Shown here in pieces: positions 34,145 through 41,673 of a stretch of DNA of 64,000 bases. Every line of letters begins with the position of its first letter. Within the stretch, counting starts at the first letter, position 1. The DNA is taken from the NCBI RefSeq assembly GCF_004683905.1, contig NZ_CP038438.1, positions 3,720,001 to 3,784,000 on the forward strand, read 5' to 3'. A program made the translations under genes and the position numbers. The stretch is from Pseudomonas fluorescens (GTDB lineage Bacteria > Pseudomonadota > Gammaproteobacteria > Pseudomonadales > Pseudomonadaceae). The notes beneath the pieces were generated by a model. That model was not told where the DNA came from, searched no databases, and worked only from the letters and a program-made list of their open reading frames with translations.

Positions 34145-34921
34145 ATGAATGTGCTACTGGTCTACGCCCACCCCGAACCCACTTCGCTCAACGGCTCGCT
34201 CAGGGACTTCACCGTCCAGCGTCTGCAAGCCGCCGGCCACACCGTGCAGGTCTCCGACCTGTATGCGATGAACTGGAAGACCACGATCGACGCCGATGAC
34301 GCGCCCGATCGCGATGAAAGCCGGCCATTCCACGCCTCGATCGATTCGAAACTGGCTTACCAACAGGGCCGGCAGTCCGCCGACATCGCCCGCGAGCAGG
34401 AAAAACTGCTATGGGCCGACGCGCTGATCCTGCAGTTCCCGCTGTGGTGGTTCACCATGCCGGCGATCCTCAAAGGCTGGGTCGAGCGCGTGTATGCCTA
34501 CGGGTTTGCCTACGGTGTCGGCGAACACTCCGATGCGCGCTGGGGCGAGCGCTACGGCGAAGGCAAGATGAAAGGCAAACGCGCGATGCTGCTGGTCACC
34601 ACCGGAGGCTGGGATTCGCATTACAGCCCACGCGGGATCAACGGGCCGATTGATGATTTGCTGTTTCCGATTCAGCACGGCGTGCTGTTCTACCCCGGTT
34701 TCGACGTGGTGCCGCCCTTCCTGGTGTACCGCGCCAGCCGCATGGATCAAGCGCGGTTTGCCGAGACCTGCGAGGCACTGGGCACGCGTCTGGATGAGTT
34801 GTGGAGCACGCGGCCGATAGCGTATCGGCAGCAGAATGCCGGGGATTACGAGATCCCGGCGTTGACGCTCAAGGATGATATTGCTCCGGGTGAGCAAGGG
34901 TTCGCCGCCCACACTTTGTAA
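34145..34921 (+). CDS. NAD(P)H-dependent flavodoxin-fold oxidoreductase
   Basis: A 258-aa protein of the NQO1/KefF/MdaB superfamily: MNVLLVYAHPEPTSLNGSL (FMN/FAD phosphate loop), WADALILQFPLWWFTMPAILKGWVERVYAYGFAYG (flavin-binding core) and LLVTTGGWDSHYSPRG. Such enzymes reduce quinones by two electrons. A strong AAGGAG ribosome site precedes the ATG. It is probably controlled by the divergent LysR. Confidence 0.9.
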   Translation: MNVLLVYAHPEPTSLNGSLRDFTVQRLQAAGHTVQVSDLYAMNWKTTIDADDAPDRDESRPFHASIDSKLAYQQGRQSADIAREQEKLLWADALILQFPLWWFTMPAILKGWVERVYAYGFAYGVGEHSDARWGERYGEGKMKGKRAMLLVTTGGWDSHYSPRGINGPIDDLLFPIQHGVLFYPGFDVVPPFLVYRASRMDQARFAETCEALGTRLDELWSTRPIAYRQQNAGDYEIPALTLKDDIAPGEQGFAAHTL

Positions 34922-34937
34922 AGATCACTGAACCTTT

Positions 34938-35068
34938 GTGGCGAGGGAGCTTGCTCCCGCTCGGCGACGCAGTCGTCGCAAAACCTGCGATTTTGGTACA
35001 CCTGAAACACCGTGGCATCGGGGTTTGGGGCCGCTGCGCAGCCCAGCGGGAGCAAGCTCCGTCGCCAC
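34938..35068. repeat. REP pair (GTGGCGAGGGAGCTTGCTCCCGC class)
   Basis: Arms gtggcgagggagcttgctcc and ggagcaagctccgtcgccac enclose about 85 bp. A similar pair is at 38172. It separates convergent genes. Confidence 0.85.
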
Positions 35069-35081
35069 AGGGGGATGTGCT

Positions 35082-36101
35082 TCAGACTTCCTCCCGCGCC
35101 CGCCGCACCTGCACCAACAACGCCGGCGCAAAGTGCAGCACGACCATCCGCGCCAGGTGGTGAGTCAGGATGAACACCACATTCAGACCACCGGCGAAGG
35201 CGACAATCGCAATCGTCTCGATCGCCCCCGGCATGTACGCCAGCCACAGCGACAGCGGATCACTGCCCAGCCAGCGCGCCGCCACTTCGGCAAACGCCGC
35301 CGCGACCACGATCATCAAGCCGACCGACACCAGCGCCGTCCGCCCGTGCCGCCCCAATTCCGCAAGACCGAGTCCCTGAAAGCGCGAGCCAATCCGCACG
35401 CCAAGAATCAGCGCCGCCAGATTCAGGCTCCAGTCCGGCATGTGAAAGCCGTGCAGCCATCCCGATTTCACAAACACCGCCGTCAGCAGAATCGCCGTCA
35501 ACATGAACGGCGCCGGCACGCCGATCACCAACAGCAGTCGCCCGATGACGATGCTCAAGCCGATCAGCGCCAGCACGGTCAACGCCATGCCCGTGCTCAA
35601 CGGAGCGCTTTCAACCACCGCCACCGAGGCCTGCCCGGGAATCAAAAAGCTCACCAGCAGCGTGATCAGCAACAAGCGCATCAAGTGCACGATGATGACT
35701 TTGCTCGAAGCCTTTTCCGACTCCAGCAAATCGAACACCGCCGCCAATGCACCGGGGTACACCGCCAACAGCGCATCGGTGCGATTCCAGCCAGCGCCGC
35801 GGGTCAGCCACCATCCGGCGAGGGCAATCTGCACGGTCAGGCATATCAGCAGAACGCCGAGGCTTGGCAACATCGCCGACGCCGTCACACTGTCCCACGC
35901 CTCGAACATCAGCCCGGTGGCGATGCCCAGCGTGACCTGGATGTAGCCCAAACCATAAGGCGTCGCGGGGGCAAACCCGAACTTGGTGGCGACCAATGCG
36001 GTGACAAGAATCGCCCCCAGCAACAAGCCATGAGGGACACCGCTGACCTGCAACGCAGCGCCGACAGCGGCAGCGATCAACAAACACAGAATCGATTTCA
36101 T
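35082..36101 (-). CDS. AbrB-family integral membrane protein (putative transporter)
   Basis: A 339-aa protein with about ten hydrophobic helices and an internal duplication typical of the AbrB/ammonia-monooxygenase-like family: GVPHGLLLGAILVTALVATKF in the first half and GVPAPFMLTAILLTAVFVKSG in the second, plus LAYMPGAIETIAIVAFAGGLNVVFILTHHLARM. Function is not established. The start at 36101 begins a clear first helix (MKSILCLLIAAAVGAALQVSG); the longer open frame upstream runs into a repeat. Confidence 0.85.
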   Translation of the reverse strand: MKSILCLLIAAAVGAALQVSGVPHGLLLGAILVTALVATKFGFAPATPYGLGYIQVTLGIATGLMFEAWDSVTASAMLPSLGVLLICLTVQIALAGWWLTRGAGWNRTDALLAVYPGALAAVFDLLESEKASSKVIIVHLMRLLLITLLVSFLIPGQASVAVVESAPLSTGMALTVLALIGLSIVIGRLLLVIGVPAPFMLTAILLTAVFVKSGWLHGFHMPDWSLNLAALILGVRIGSRFQGLGLAELGRHGRTALVSVGLMIVVAAAFAEVAARWLGSDPLSLWLAYMPGAIETIAIVAFAGGLNVVFILTHHLARMVVLHFAPALLVQVRRAREEV

Positions 36102-36141
36102 ATTCTTCGCCTTCCTGGCTATTTCCCTGAGGTATTCCACT

Positions 36142-36234
36142 CCCCTGTAGGAGCTGCCGAAGGCTGCGATCTTTTGACTTTGATTTTTAGAAGCAAGATC
36201 AAAAGATCGCAGCCTTCGGCAGCTCCTACAGGGG
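36142..36234. repeat. long inverted repeat (TGTAGGAGCTGCCGAAGGCTGCGA class)
   Basis: Nearly perfect arms of about 35 bp (cccctgtaggagctgccgaa ... to aagatcaaaagatcgcagcc ...) with a short centre. It is another dispersed Pseudomonas repeat class and lies between two minus-strand genes. Confidence 0.88.
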
Positions 36235-36244
36235 GGATTCGTTT

Positions 36245-36667
36245 TTACGTGCGCAACCGCCCGATCGCCCGCCGATACTTTTCGACCCGTTCCAGATCCT
36301 CCCAACTTGGCGAGGCAATGCGCGACAGGTCGCTGTTCTCCTCCAGATCCGCCAGTTTCACCACCCGGCCAATCGGGTTCTGCGCCGCGCGCTCGACGAA
36401 ATCCTCGTAGGATTCGCCCGGCACTTTGGTCACCGACTCAATCGCCGTCAGCACCTCTTCGCTGAAGCCTTCCTTACGCAAATCATTGAGGCTGATACCG
36501 CAATCCTCGACCACATCGTGCAGCACGGCGACGATGCTTTCTTCCAGCGTGCTCATGCGCAACATGACTTTCAGCGGATGCAGAATATACGGCGCACCGC
36601 CCTTGTCGACCTGCCCGGCATGGGCGGTGGCAGCGATGGCGATAGCGCGTTCGAGGGTCTGGGTCAT
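36245..36667 (-). CDS. small HD-domain protein, alarmone-hydrolase-like
   Basis: A 140-aa protein consisting only of an HD phosphohydrolase domain like that of SpoT/RelA: AIAIAATAHAGQVDKGGAPYILHPLKVML, SIVAVLHDVVEDCGIS (HD motif) and VVKLADLEENSD. Free-standing versions (small alarmone hydrolases, MESH1-like) can degrade ppGpp. There is no synthetase domain. Activity on ppGpp is inference from the motifs. Confidence 0.82.
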   Translation of the reverse strand: MTQTLERAIAIAATAHAGQVDKGGAPYILHPLKVMLRMSTLEESIVAVLHDVVEDCGISLNDLRKEGFSEEVLTAIESVTKVPGESYEDFVERAAQNPIGRVVKLADLEENSDLSRIASPSWEDLERVEKYRRAIGRLRT

Positions 36668-36682
36668 GGGAGTCTCTGTGGG

Positions 36683-37072
36683 TTAAACGCCGTATCGGCC
36701 GCCGACGTGGATGTTGCGTTTGAGCCAGTTGCGGATCGCTTCAAGCCGTCCGGTTGGCTTCGCAGGCCCGGAATGACGTTGAAGAATCAGCGAGACCACG
36801 GTGGACTGATCGGCATTTGGATGGGCATCGATCAACTCGGCAACCCACGCGCAGTCAGCCTTCCTCAGGTGTTCACGCCACTCGCCCGGCCAAGCATCCA
36901 GCTCATCCAGCGCCAACCACCGCGCACCGCCATGCTCCATATGCCCGCCAGACATCGACTGCTCCAAACAGAAAGGCGAGTCTGGCTTTGCAGGGTCAAT
37001 GTGAAACAGATAGATGTCGTGAAAGGGATGCTGCGAGGGGAGCGCGTTATTGCGGCTGCCGATTTCGATCAT
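36683..37072 (-). CDS. hypothetical protein, possibly truncated Nudix-like
   Basis: A 129-aa protein from MIEIGSRNNALPSQHPFHDIYLFHI. The segment ending in HGGARWLALDELDAWPGEW looks like the second half of a Nudix fold, but no Nudix box (GX5EX7REUXEEXGU) is present in this or the upstream frame. It may be a remnant or a different family. It ends 15 bp before the HD-domain gene and could be co-transcribed. The start is uncertain because no good ribosome site is close. Confidence 0.45.
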   Translation of the reverse strand: MIEIGSRNNALPSQHPFHDIYLFHIDPAKPDSPFCLEQSMSGGHMEHGGARWLALDELDAWPGEWREHLRKADCAWVAELIDAHPNADQSTVVSLILQRHSGPAKPTGRLEAIRNWLKRNIHVGGRYGV

Positions 37073-37238
37073 GGGCAATGTTCCAATCCTTGGGCGCTTA
37101 ATGTTTCCGATTGTTTCGCAGTGTACGCCACACGAGCAAATCAAAAACCCGATGGAACCTCCCTCCGTCTGGTCGCCTCGAAACTTTAAAGCGCCAAAAG
37201 CTTCGATCAGACTCGGCGCCCCTGAAGAGGAAACCCCG

Positions 37239-37670
37239 ATGAACATTCGCTTCCTGCTTCTGATCGCCACGTTCGCCGTCATCCCCACCTGCGTCATGGC
37301 CGAGGGCTGCGACGTCCAGACCCAATCCTCCAGCGCTTCGGTGCCAGCGGTGGAAACCCACAGCTGCTACGAATACGAAGGCATGCCCGTCAGTTCCATC
37401 GACTGGTCGTGCAGCAATGAAAGCAAAGACATGCTCAACAGTAAGAAAACCAAGGTCGACCACTGTGCCGACCACTATCAGGCCACGTGTATCGCCACGA
37501 TCACCCAGGAATCCCTGGCCAACCCGCACTCCACCAGCAAAGACAAAAACGCCAAGGCGCTGAACATCCCCGATAACGCCCAAGTGACCACGTATTACTA
37601 CGACGTGGATCATCTGGCCCAGGCGCGAATTGATTGTGAGAATGGTGGGGGCCAATGGAAGGCAAAGTAA
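37239..37670 (+). CDS. secreted hypothetical protein
   Basis: A 143-aa protein with signal peptide MNIRFLLLIATFAVIPTCVMA and a mature part with six cysteines (EGCDVQTQ, HSCYEYEG, DWSCSNES, DHCADHYQATC, IDCENGG), suggesting disulfides in the periplasm or outside. GAAGAGGAAACCCC provides the ribosome site. No family is recognised. A terminator follows 33 bp after the stop. Confidence 0.75.
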   Translation: MNIRFLLLIATFAVIPTCVMAEGCDVQTQSSSASVPAVETHSCYEYEGMPVSSIDWSCSNESKDMLNSKKTKVDHCADHYQATCIATITQESLANPHSTSKDKNAKALNIPDNAQVTTYYYDVDHLAQARIDCENGGGQWKAK

Positions 37671-37702
37671 GCGTTTGATATCTGTGTTAGCGACAGGCAA
37701 AG

Positions 37703-37733
37703 AAAAGCCCGGCTCTAAAGACCGGGCTTTTTA
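37703..37733. terminator. bidirectional intrinsic terminator
   Basis: The stem aaaagcccgg/ccgggctttt with a 9-nt loop lies between the convergent genes ending at 37670 (+) and 37748 (-), with A/T runs on both sides. Confidence 0.88.
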
Positions 37734-37747
37734 GTACGCAATATCCG

Positions 37748-38032
37748 TTAACCACCGCCGTTACCCCCACTGCTGCTACCGAACAGTTGACCCGCGGAGC
37801 TGGGCTTGGAGGCAGAAGGCACCGGCCCATTGTCGGTCTTGCCACCATCCCCACCTTTAGGCAGCGAATTGGCATCCGGATCGGCATGGGTGGCAGGGGA
37901 CGCCGGGTCGCGAGTCTGGCTGTTGCCGTCGTTTACCGTTGGGGTGGGCGTATCGCCGGCCGCGATCGCATACAGCGAACTGCCGGACAGCAACGCCGCG
38001 AGGGTCAACACCGTGATTTTATGGTTCAACAT
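37748..38032 (-). CDS. secreted low-complexity protein
   Basis: A 94-aa protein with signal peptide MLNHKITVLTLAALLSGSSLYAIA. The rest is Pro/Asp/Thr/Gly-rich and probably disordered, ending GQLFGSSSGGNGGG. GGAAGAGCCACC upstream is a good ribosome site. No family is recognised. Confidence 0.7.
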   Translation of the reverse strand: MLNHKITVLTLAALLSGSSLYAIAAGDTPTPTVNDGNSQTRDPASPATHADPDANSLPKGGDGGKTDNGPVPSASKPSSAGQLFGSSSGGNGGG

Positions 38033-38171
38033 GGTGGCTCTTCCTCTGCGTGGGGAGTTACAGCATTGGAAGAAGGTGTGTGGCGAAGGTGCGGTGTGTC
38101 GGACGAATGGTTATCGCCCAGTCATTTCGCGCAGTTTCGAAATCTGAAAACTTCGTAGGAAAACGCTTCAT

Positions 38172-38302
38172 GTGGCGAGGGAGCTTGCTCCCGCTGGGCT
38201 GCGAAGCGGCCCCAAAACCCGATAGTCCGTTTTACCCATATACATCGGACGCCCCAAATTACGCCGACTGCGTCGCCGAGCGAGAGCAAGCTGCCTCGCC
38301 AC
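38172..38302. repeat. REP pair (GTGGCGAGGGAGCTTGCTCCCGC class)
   Basis: Arms gtggcgagggagcttgctcc and agagcaagctgcctcgccac, with about 90 bp between. Same class as 34938-35068; the second arm has substitutions. Confidence 0.8.
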
Positions 38303-38460
38303 AGGTACGCGTTTCACGTCCTACAGGTCGGTTGTCGCAGTTGGAATTGCTGCCTAGAGTGGGTTTGTCGCTAACAAAACTGGCGATAGGGTTTCGCAGC
38401 CCTTAAGATTCATACCCTGTTCCGTCTGGCTCGGCCGATTCCCGGCTGCCTAGGTTTTTA

Positions 38461-38571
38461 TGGCGGTTGTGCGTGGGAGACCTTCAGGTCTGCCGGTTCA
38501 TGGTGTTAATCCTCCGGTCTGCGAACCTGCGCATAGCTGCCACCCTTCTGTTTCGCAGCTCAATGGTGGCA
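38461..38571 (+). promoter_or_regulatory. structured 5' leader RNA with alternative pairings
   Basis: A 13-bp closing stem pairs 38461-38473 with 38530-38542 (three G-U pairs, no mismatch). Inside are a hairpin agacc-ttca-ggtct (38478-38491) and a stem ggttc/gaacc (38495-38499 with 38523-38527). The 3' strand of the closing stem, TGCCACC (38538-38544), can instead pair with GGTGGCA (38565-38571). It lies just upstream of the small gene at 38598. From memory, similar leaders precede small DUF genes in many Pseudomonas; that is not checked here. Confidence 0.6.
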
Positions 38572-38597
38572 ATTCTTCTTCACTCAGGATTATCACC

Positions 38598-38876
38598 ATG
38601 ACGACGCAAAAGCCTCTTCTCCCTTACACAAAAATGTCCCACCCCGCCACCGACCATCCCGTACTCCTCATCGACGCCAACGCCCCATTACAGGATCTCC
38701 ATGCGTGCGTCGCCGAACGCCTCAACGCTGTCCTCAAATATCTCGACCTCATCGCATGCACCCGCCTGCTCGACCACGCCGAGCATGACATTAACACCGT
38801 AACTAACATCGCTAGGATCATGGTGCAGGACGTGAGTGACGTGTTTCGGGTGATTGAGCAGCGAGGTTTGATATGA
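38598..38876 (+). CDS. small DUF6124/DUF3077-like protein
   Basis: A 92-aa cytoplasmic protein with a polar N-terminus (MTTQKPLLPYTKMSH), then DAPLQDLHACVAERL-type helices and a C-terminal helix VQDVSDVFRVIEQRGLI. It resembles the short helical proteins of the DUF6124/DUF3077 kind common in Pseudomonas, often in several copies per genome. Function is unknown. The structured leader RNA ends 27 nt before the ATG, so expression may be controlled post-transcriptionally. Confidence 0.6.
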   Translation: MTTQKPLLPYTKMSHPATDHPVLLIDANAPLQDLHACVAERLNAVLKYLDLIACTRLLDHAEHDINTVTNIARIMVQDVSDVFRVIEQRGLI

Positions 38877-38987
38877 CCTCGAAATTCCCGAATCGATTAT
38901 GTGCTTTAAGAATGAGCCTTCAGTCCTAAATACGCGTTTACCACGTGTATGGATGCTTAGGATGGCAATCAAATCTGCTCAGCGTTT

Positions 38988-41660
38988 TTGATCCCCCAAA
39001 CACAGGAAACGACGAAATACGCTTGGTTAGTTAAGCTGAAGACGATAGATTGGCTCGGGCAAAAAGCCATCATCCACACCAAAAAGCTATTCAACCACAC
39101 ACAAGGACCTCGTATGGGACGTTTGTTAGTCGTAAAGGATTCAAGCAATTTCAATCCAGATCTCGGCAGTGTAATTCCCGTAGCTCTGGAGCATGAAGAC
39201 GGTAGTTTCAGAAACGTGGAAATTTCGGAGTTCCCAAACTCGGGGATTTTTATATCAAAAGAATACATGAAAATTGACGAGCTTTTTAAGGATGACGAGC
39301 TTTTCATAATCAAAGAATGGCATGAAACAGATAACGAATGGCAGGAAGACAAGCGAAAGCAAAAGTACTACTCGAAAGGTGAATGGGCTGAACGGCTAGA
39401 ACATAACGCCTTAATTCCAGTTATAAAAATGCCGATGCCAGATATAGACACTGGAAAAGTAAGCTTAGGTTACGATCTGCCTAGAAACATCCTGTTCTTT
39501 ATAGAAAATGAGGGCAGTGTAAATGGCCCATTTTTAGCTACAAAAGACGAAGATGATTGGTTTTTAACGCCATCAACTGGATTGACACCTTTAAATCTTC
39601 CTACCGATCATATCGCTAAATTTGACAAAAGCACCTTGGAGCACAGCGGTGAACTACTTCGATTTGAAGTAAGGGGCGGACCAAGAAGCTTTATTACCTC
39701 ACTCAAAAAGCTAGAGAAATTAGAATTCGATAAAATAGATTACATCTCAGCATCTCGACTTATTAAATACTACGCAAAATCTGGTTTCGGGAAGGGCAAC
39801 CCTACACTGGGAAAGAACGAAGCAACCAAGCTAACCCAAATAATAGACTCATATAAAAAGAAAAACAAAGCAATGGACAACGATCAGCGCTTAAAGCGAC
39901 TGGAGCTTGTACTTGCGGACTTTTTGGATGACGAAGGTTACGGAAAAGGAATAATTGAAGAATTTTTACTAGACAATATTGAAGGAAAAAAATACTTAGA
40001 TAGCTACTTCGAAAAAAATAAAGATATCCTTATAAAAGAAAAAATACAGGAAATTGATGAACAAACCATAGAAAAAAAGGAAAAAATACAAAGAGAAATA
40101 AATGATATGTCTCGGGTTGCTGACCAAAAAAGAAAGGAACTCGAAACAATAGATCAAGATGTTGAGAGGGCGCGAACAGAAGCGGAACTGGAGTTAAAAC
40201 GAATTCAAGAACAGTCCGCGGAGCAAGCCCACCAAAGCCTGCTTGAGAAACAAACCTTACTGACCAACACGAACACTGAACTAGAACAAAAAATAAAAGA
40301 AAACCAAAAAGCACTGGAAGAAATACTAGAGAAAAATCAAGACCTAAGACATGTAACCAGTCTAAAGGAAGAAATCCAGTTCCAACAAAGAACAAACCAA
40401 GATCGACAAAAAGAAATTATAGACTTGGAAAGAACTCTAGAAAGTCAAAAAACCCTCATTGCATCTCCTCAGCTAGGGGAGAAATTAACAGAATTAAAAA
40501 CGTTAATTCAAATGCTGAATGGAAAGCCGGACTACGAAACAAAAACAGACACAAAGACTGTGCACCTGAAAGCTTCAGAAATTGAATTAACAAAAGAGAA
40601 CCGATCCGACTACATACACCATTTACTTAATACGTTTCATGCTGATGAGGGCCGGCCATTTACTTATGACGAAATGGCAAACTTGGTAATTAGCACTACT
40701 CAATCTTTCCTCACGTTCCTATCAGGGCCACCAGGCACCGGTAAAACCTCCACAGCTCTACGACTGGCACATGCGCTGAAGCTAAATGGAGCAGATGATG
40801 ATCATGGGGCCGGCAATTTCCTTAACGTAGCAGTCGGTCGTGGCTGGGTGGCCGGGCGAGATATTCTGGGGTTTTATAACTCATTGAAAGATGTCTACCA
40901 ACCTTCGCGCAGTGGTCTTTATCAATTCCTAAAAAACAAAGAAACATCAGCGGAAAAATTCACGAAAATAGTATTGTTGGATGAGGCTAATCTTTCTAGC
41001 GTTGAACACTACTGGTCTGACTTTTTAGGCATGTGTGATACAGAGGGAACCAAGCGCCGAATTGACCTAGGTATACCCGATGCTACTCAGCGGTACCTTG
41101 AAATTGGCGGCAATCTCAGATTCATTGCAACTATAAACAACGATGCGACAACTGAAAAACTTTCCCCGCGATTAATTGATCGCGCACCAATTATTTCTCT
41201 CGGGGAAGATGTTAACCTGGAAGATATATCCTCACTAATAAGCTCTCACAGATTCAACGGGGCAGTTCCACACGAGCAAATTAACCAAGCCTTCAATATT
41301 TCTTCCAGCGAAGCTGACCTCCTTCCAGACGAGCAAGCTTCGCTTGAACAAATACTTTCTATCCTGACCTCTCAAGTAGCAAAAACCAGCGCAATCCATA
41401 TTAGCAAACGCAAAACCAATGCAATAAAAAGATATTGCTACATCGCTAATGAGCTCGGAGGAATGCGTAACCGCCCTCTAGACTATGCTGTAGCCCAGCA
41501 TATCCTCCCCGCAATTGAAGGATATGGTGCCGCCTTTCGAGATAGGTTATTAAAATTAGAACAAAAACTAAGCGACTTCGATTTGAATATTTCCAAACGT
41601 GCCCTGCGAAACATCATCGAGGAAGGAGACAATTACGCCGATACCTATTCTTACTTCTAG
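38988..41660 (+). CDS. McrB-like AAA+ protein with long coiled coil (defence)
   Basis: Up to 890 aa. Residues 1-340 are an uncharacterised N-terminal region (GPRMGRLLVVKDSSNF, GYDLPRNILFF). About 348-497 is a continuous charged coiled coil. The AAA+ motor is C-terminal: Walker A GPPGTGKT (about 580-587), Walker B IVLLDEAN (about 660-667), and a sensor ATINND (about 714-719) where McrB has MNTAD. AAA+ plus the nuclease gene 13 bp downstream gives a McrBC-type layout; the long coiled coil recalls CoCoNuT systems. It is strongly AT-rich compared with its neighbours. The start is uncertain: TTG 38988 lacks a ribosome site, and ATG 39114 has AAGGA. Confidence 0.82.
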   Translation: MIPQTQETTKYAWLVKLKTIDWLGQKAIIHTKKLFNHTQGPRMGRLLVVKDSSNFNPDLGSVIPVALEHEDGSFRNVEISEFPNSGIFISKEYMKIDELFKDDELFIIKEWHETDNEWQEDKRKQKYYSKGEWAERLEHNALIPVIKMPMPDIDTGKVSLGYDLPRNILFFIENEGSVNGPFLATKDEDDWFLTPSTGLTPLNLPTDHIAKFDKSTLEHSGELLRFEVRGGPRSFITSLKKLEKLEFDKIDYISASRLIKYYAKSGFGKGNPTLGKNEATKLTQIIDSYKKKNKAMDNDQRLKRLELVLADFLDDEGYGKGIIEEFLLDNIEGKKYLDSYFEKNKDILIKEKIQEIDEQTIEKKEKIQREINDMSRVADQKRKELETIDQDVERARTEAELELKRIQEQSAEQAHQSLLEKQTLLTNTNTELEQKIKENQKALEEILEKNQDLRHVTSLKEEIQFQQRTNQDRQKEIIDLERTLESQKTLIASPQLGEKLTELKTLIQMLNGKPDYETKTDTKTVHLKASEIELTKENRSDYIHHLLNTFHADEGRPFTYDEMANLVISTTQSFLTFLSGPPGTGKTSTALRLAHALKLNGADDDHGAGNFLNVAVGRGWVAGRDILGFYNSLKDVYQPSRSGLYQFLKNKETSAEKFTKIVLLDEANLSSVEHYWSDFLGMCDTEGTKRRIDLGIPDATQRYLEIGGNLRFIATINNDATTEKLSPRLIDRAPIISLGEDVNLEDISSLISSHRFNGAVPHEQINQAFNISSSEADLLPDEQASLEQILSILTSQVAKTSAIHISKRKTNAIKRYCYIANELGGMRNRPLDYAVAQHILPAIEGYGAAFRDRLLKLEQKLSDFDLNISKRALRNIIEEGDNYADTYSYF

Positions 41661-41673
41661 AGAGGGGCATCAA

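Noticed and set aside
40030..40395. Minus-strand 121-codon hydrophobic frame inside the AAA+ gene
   Set aside because: It is the reverse complement of the Lys/Glu-rich coiled coil, which automatically reads as Phe/Leu-rich on the other strand.
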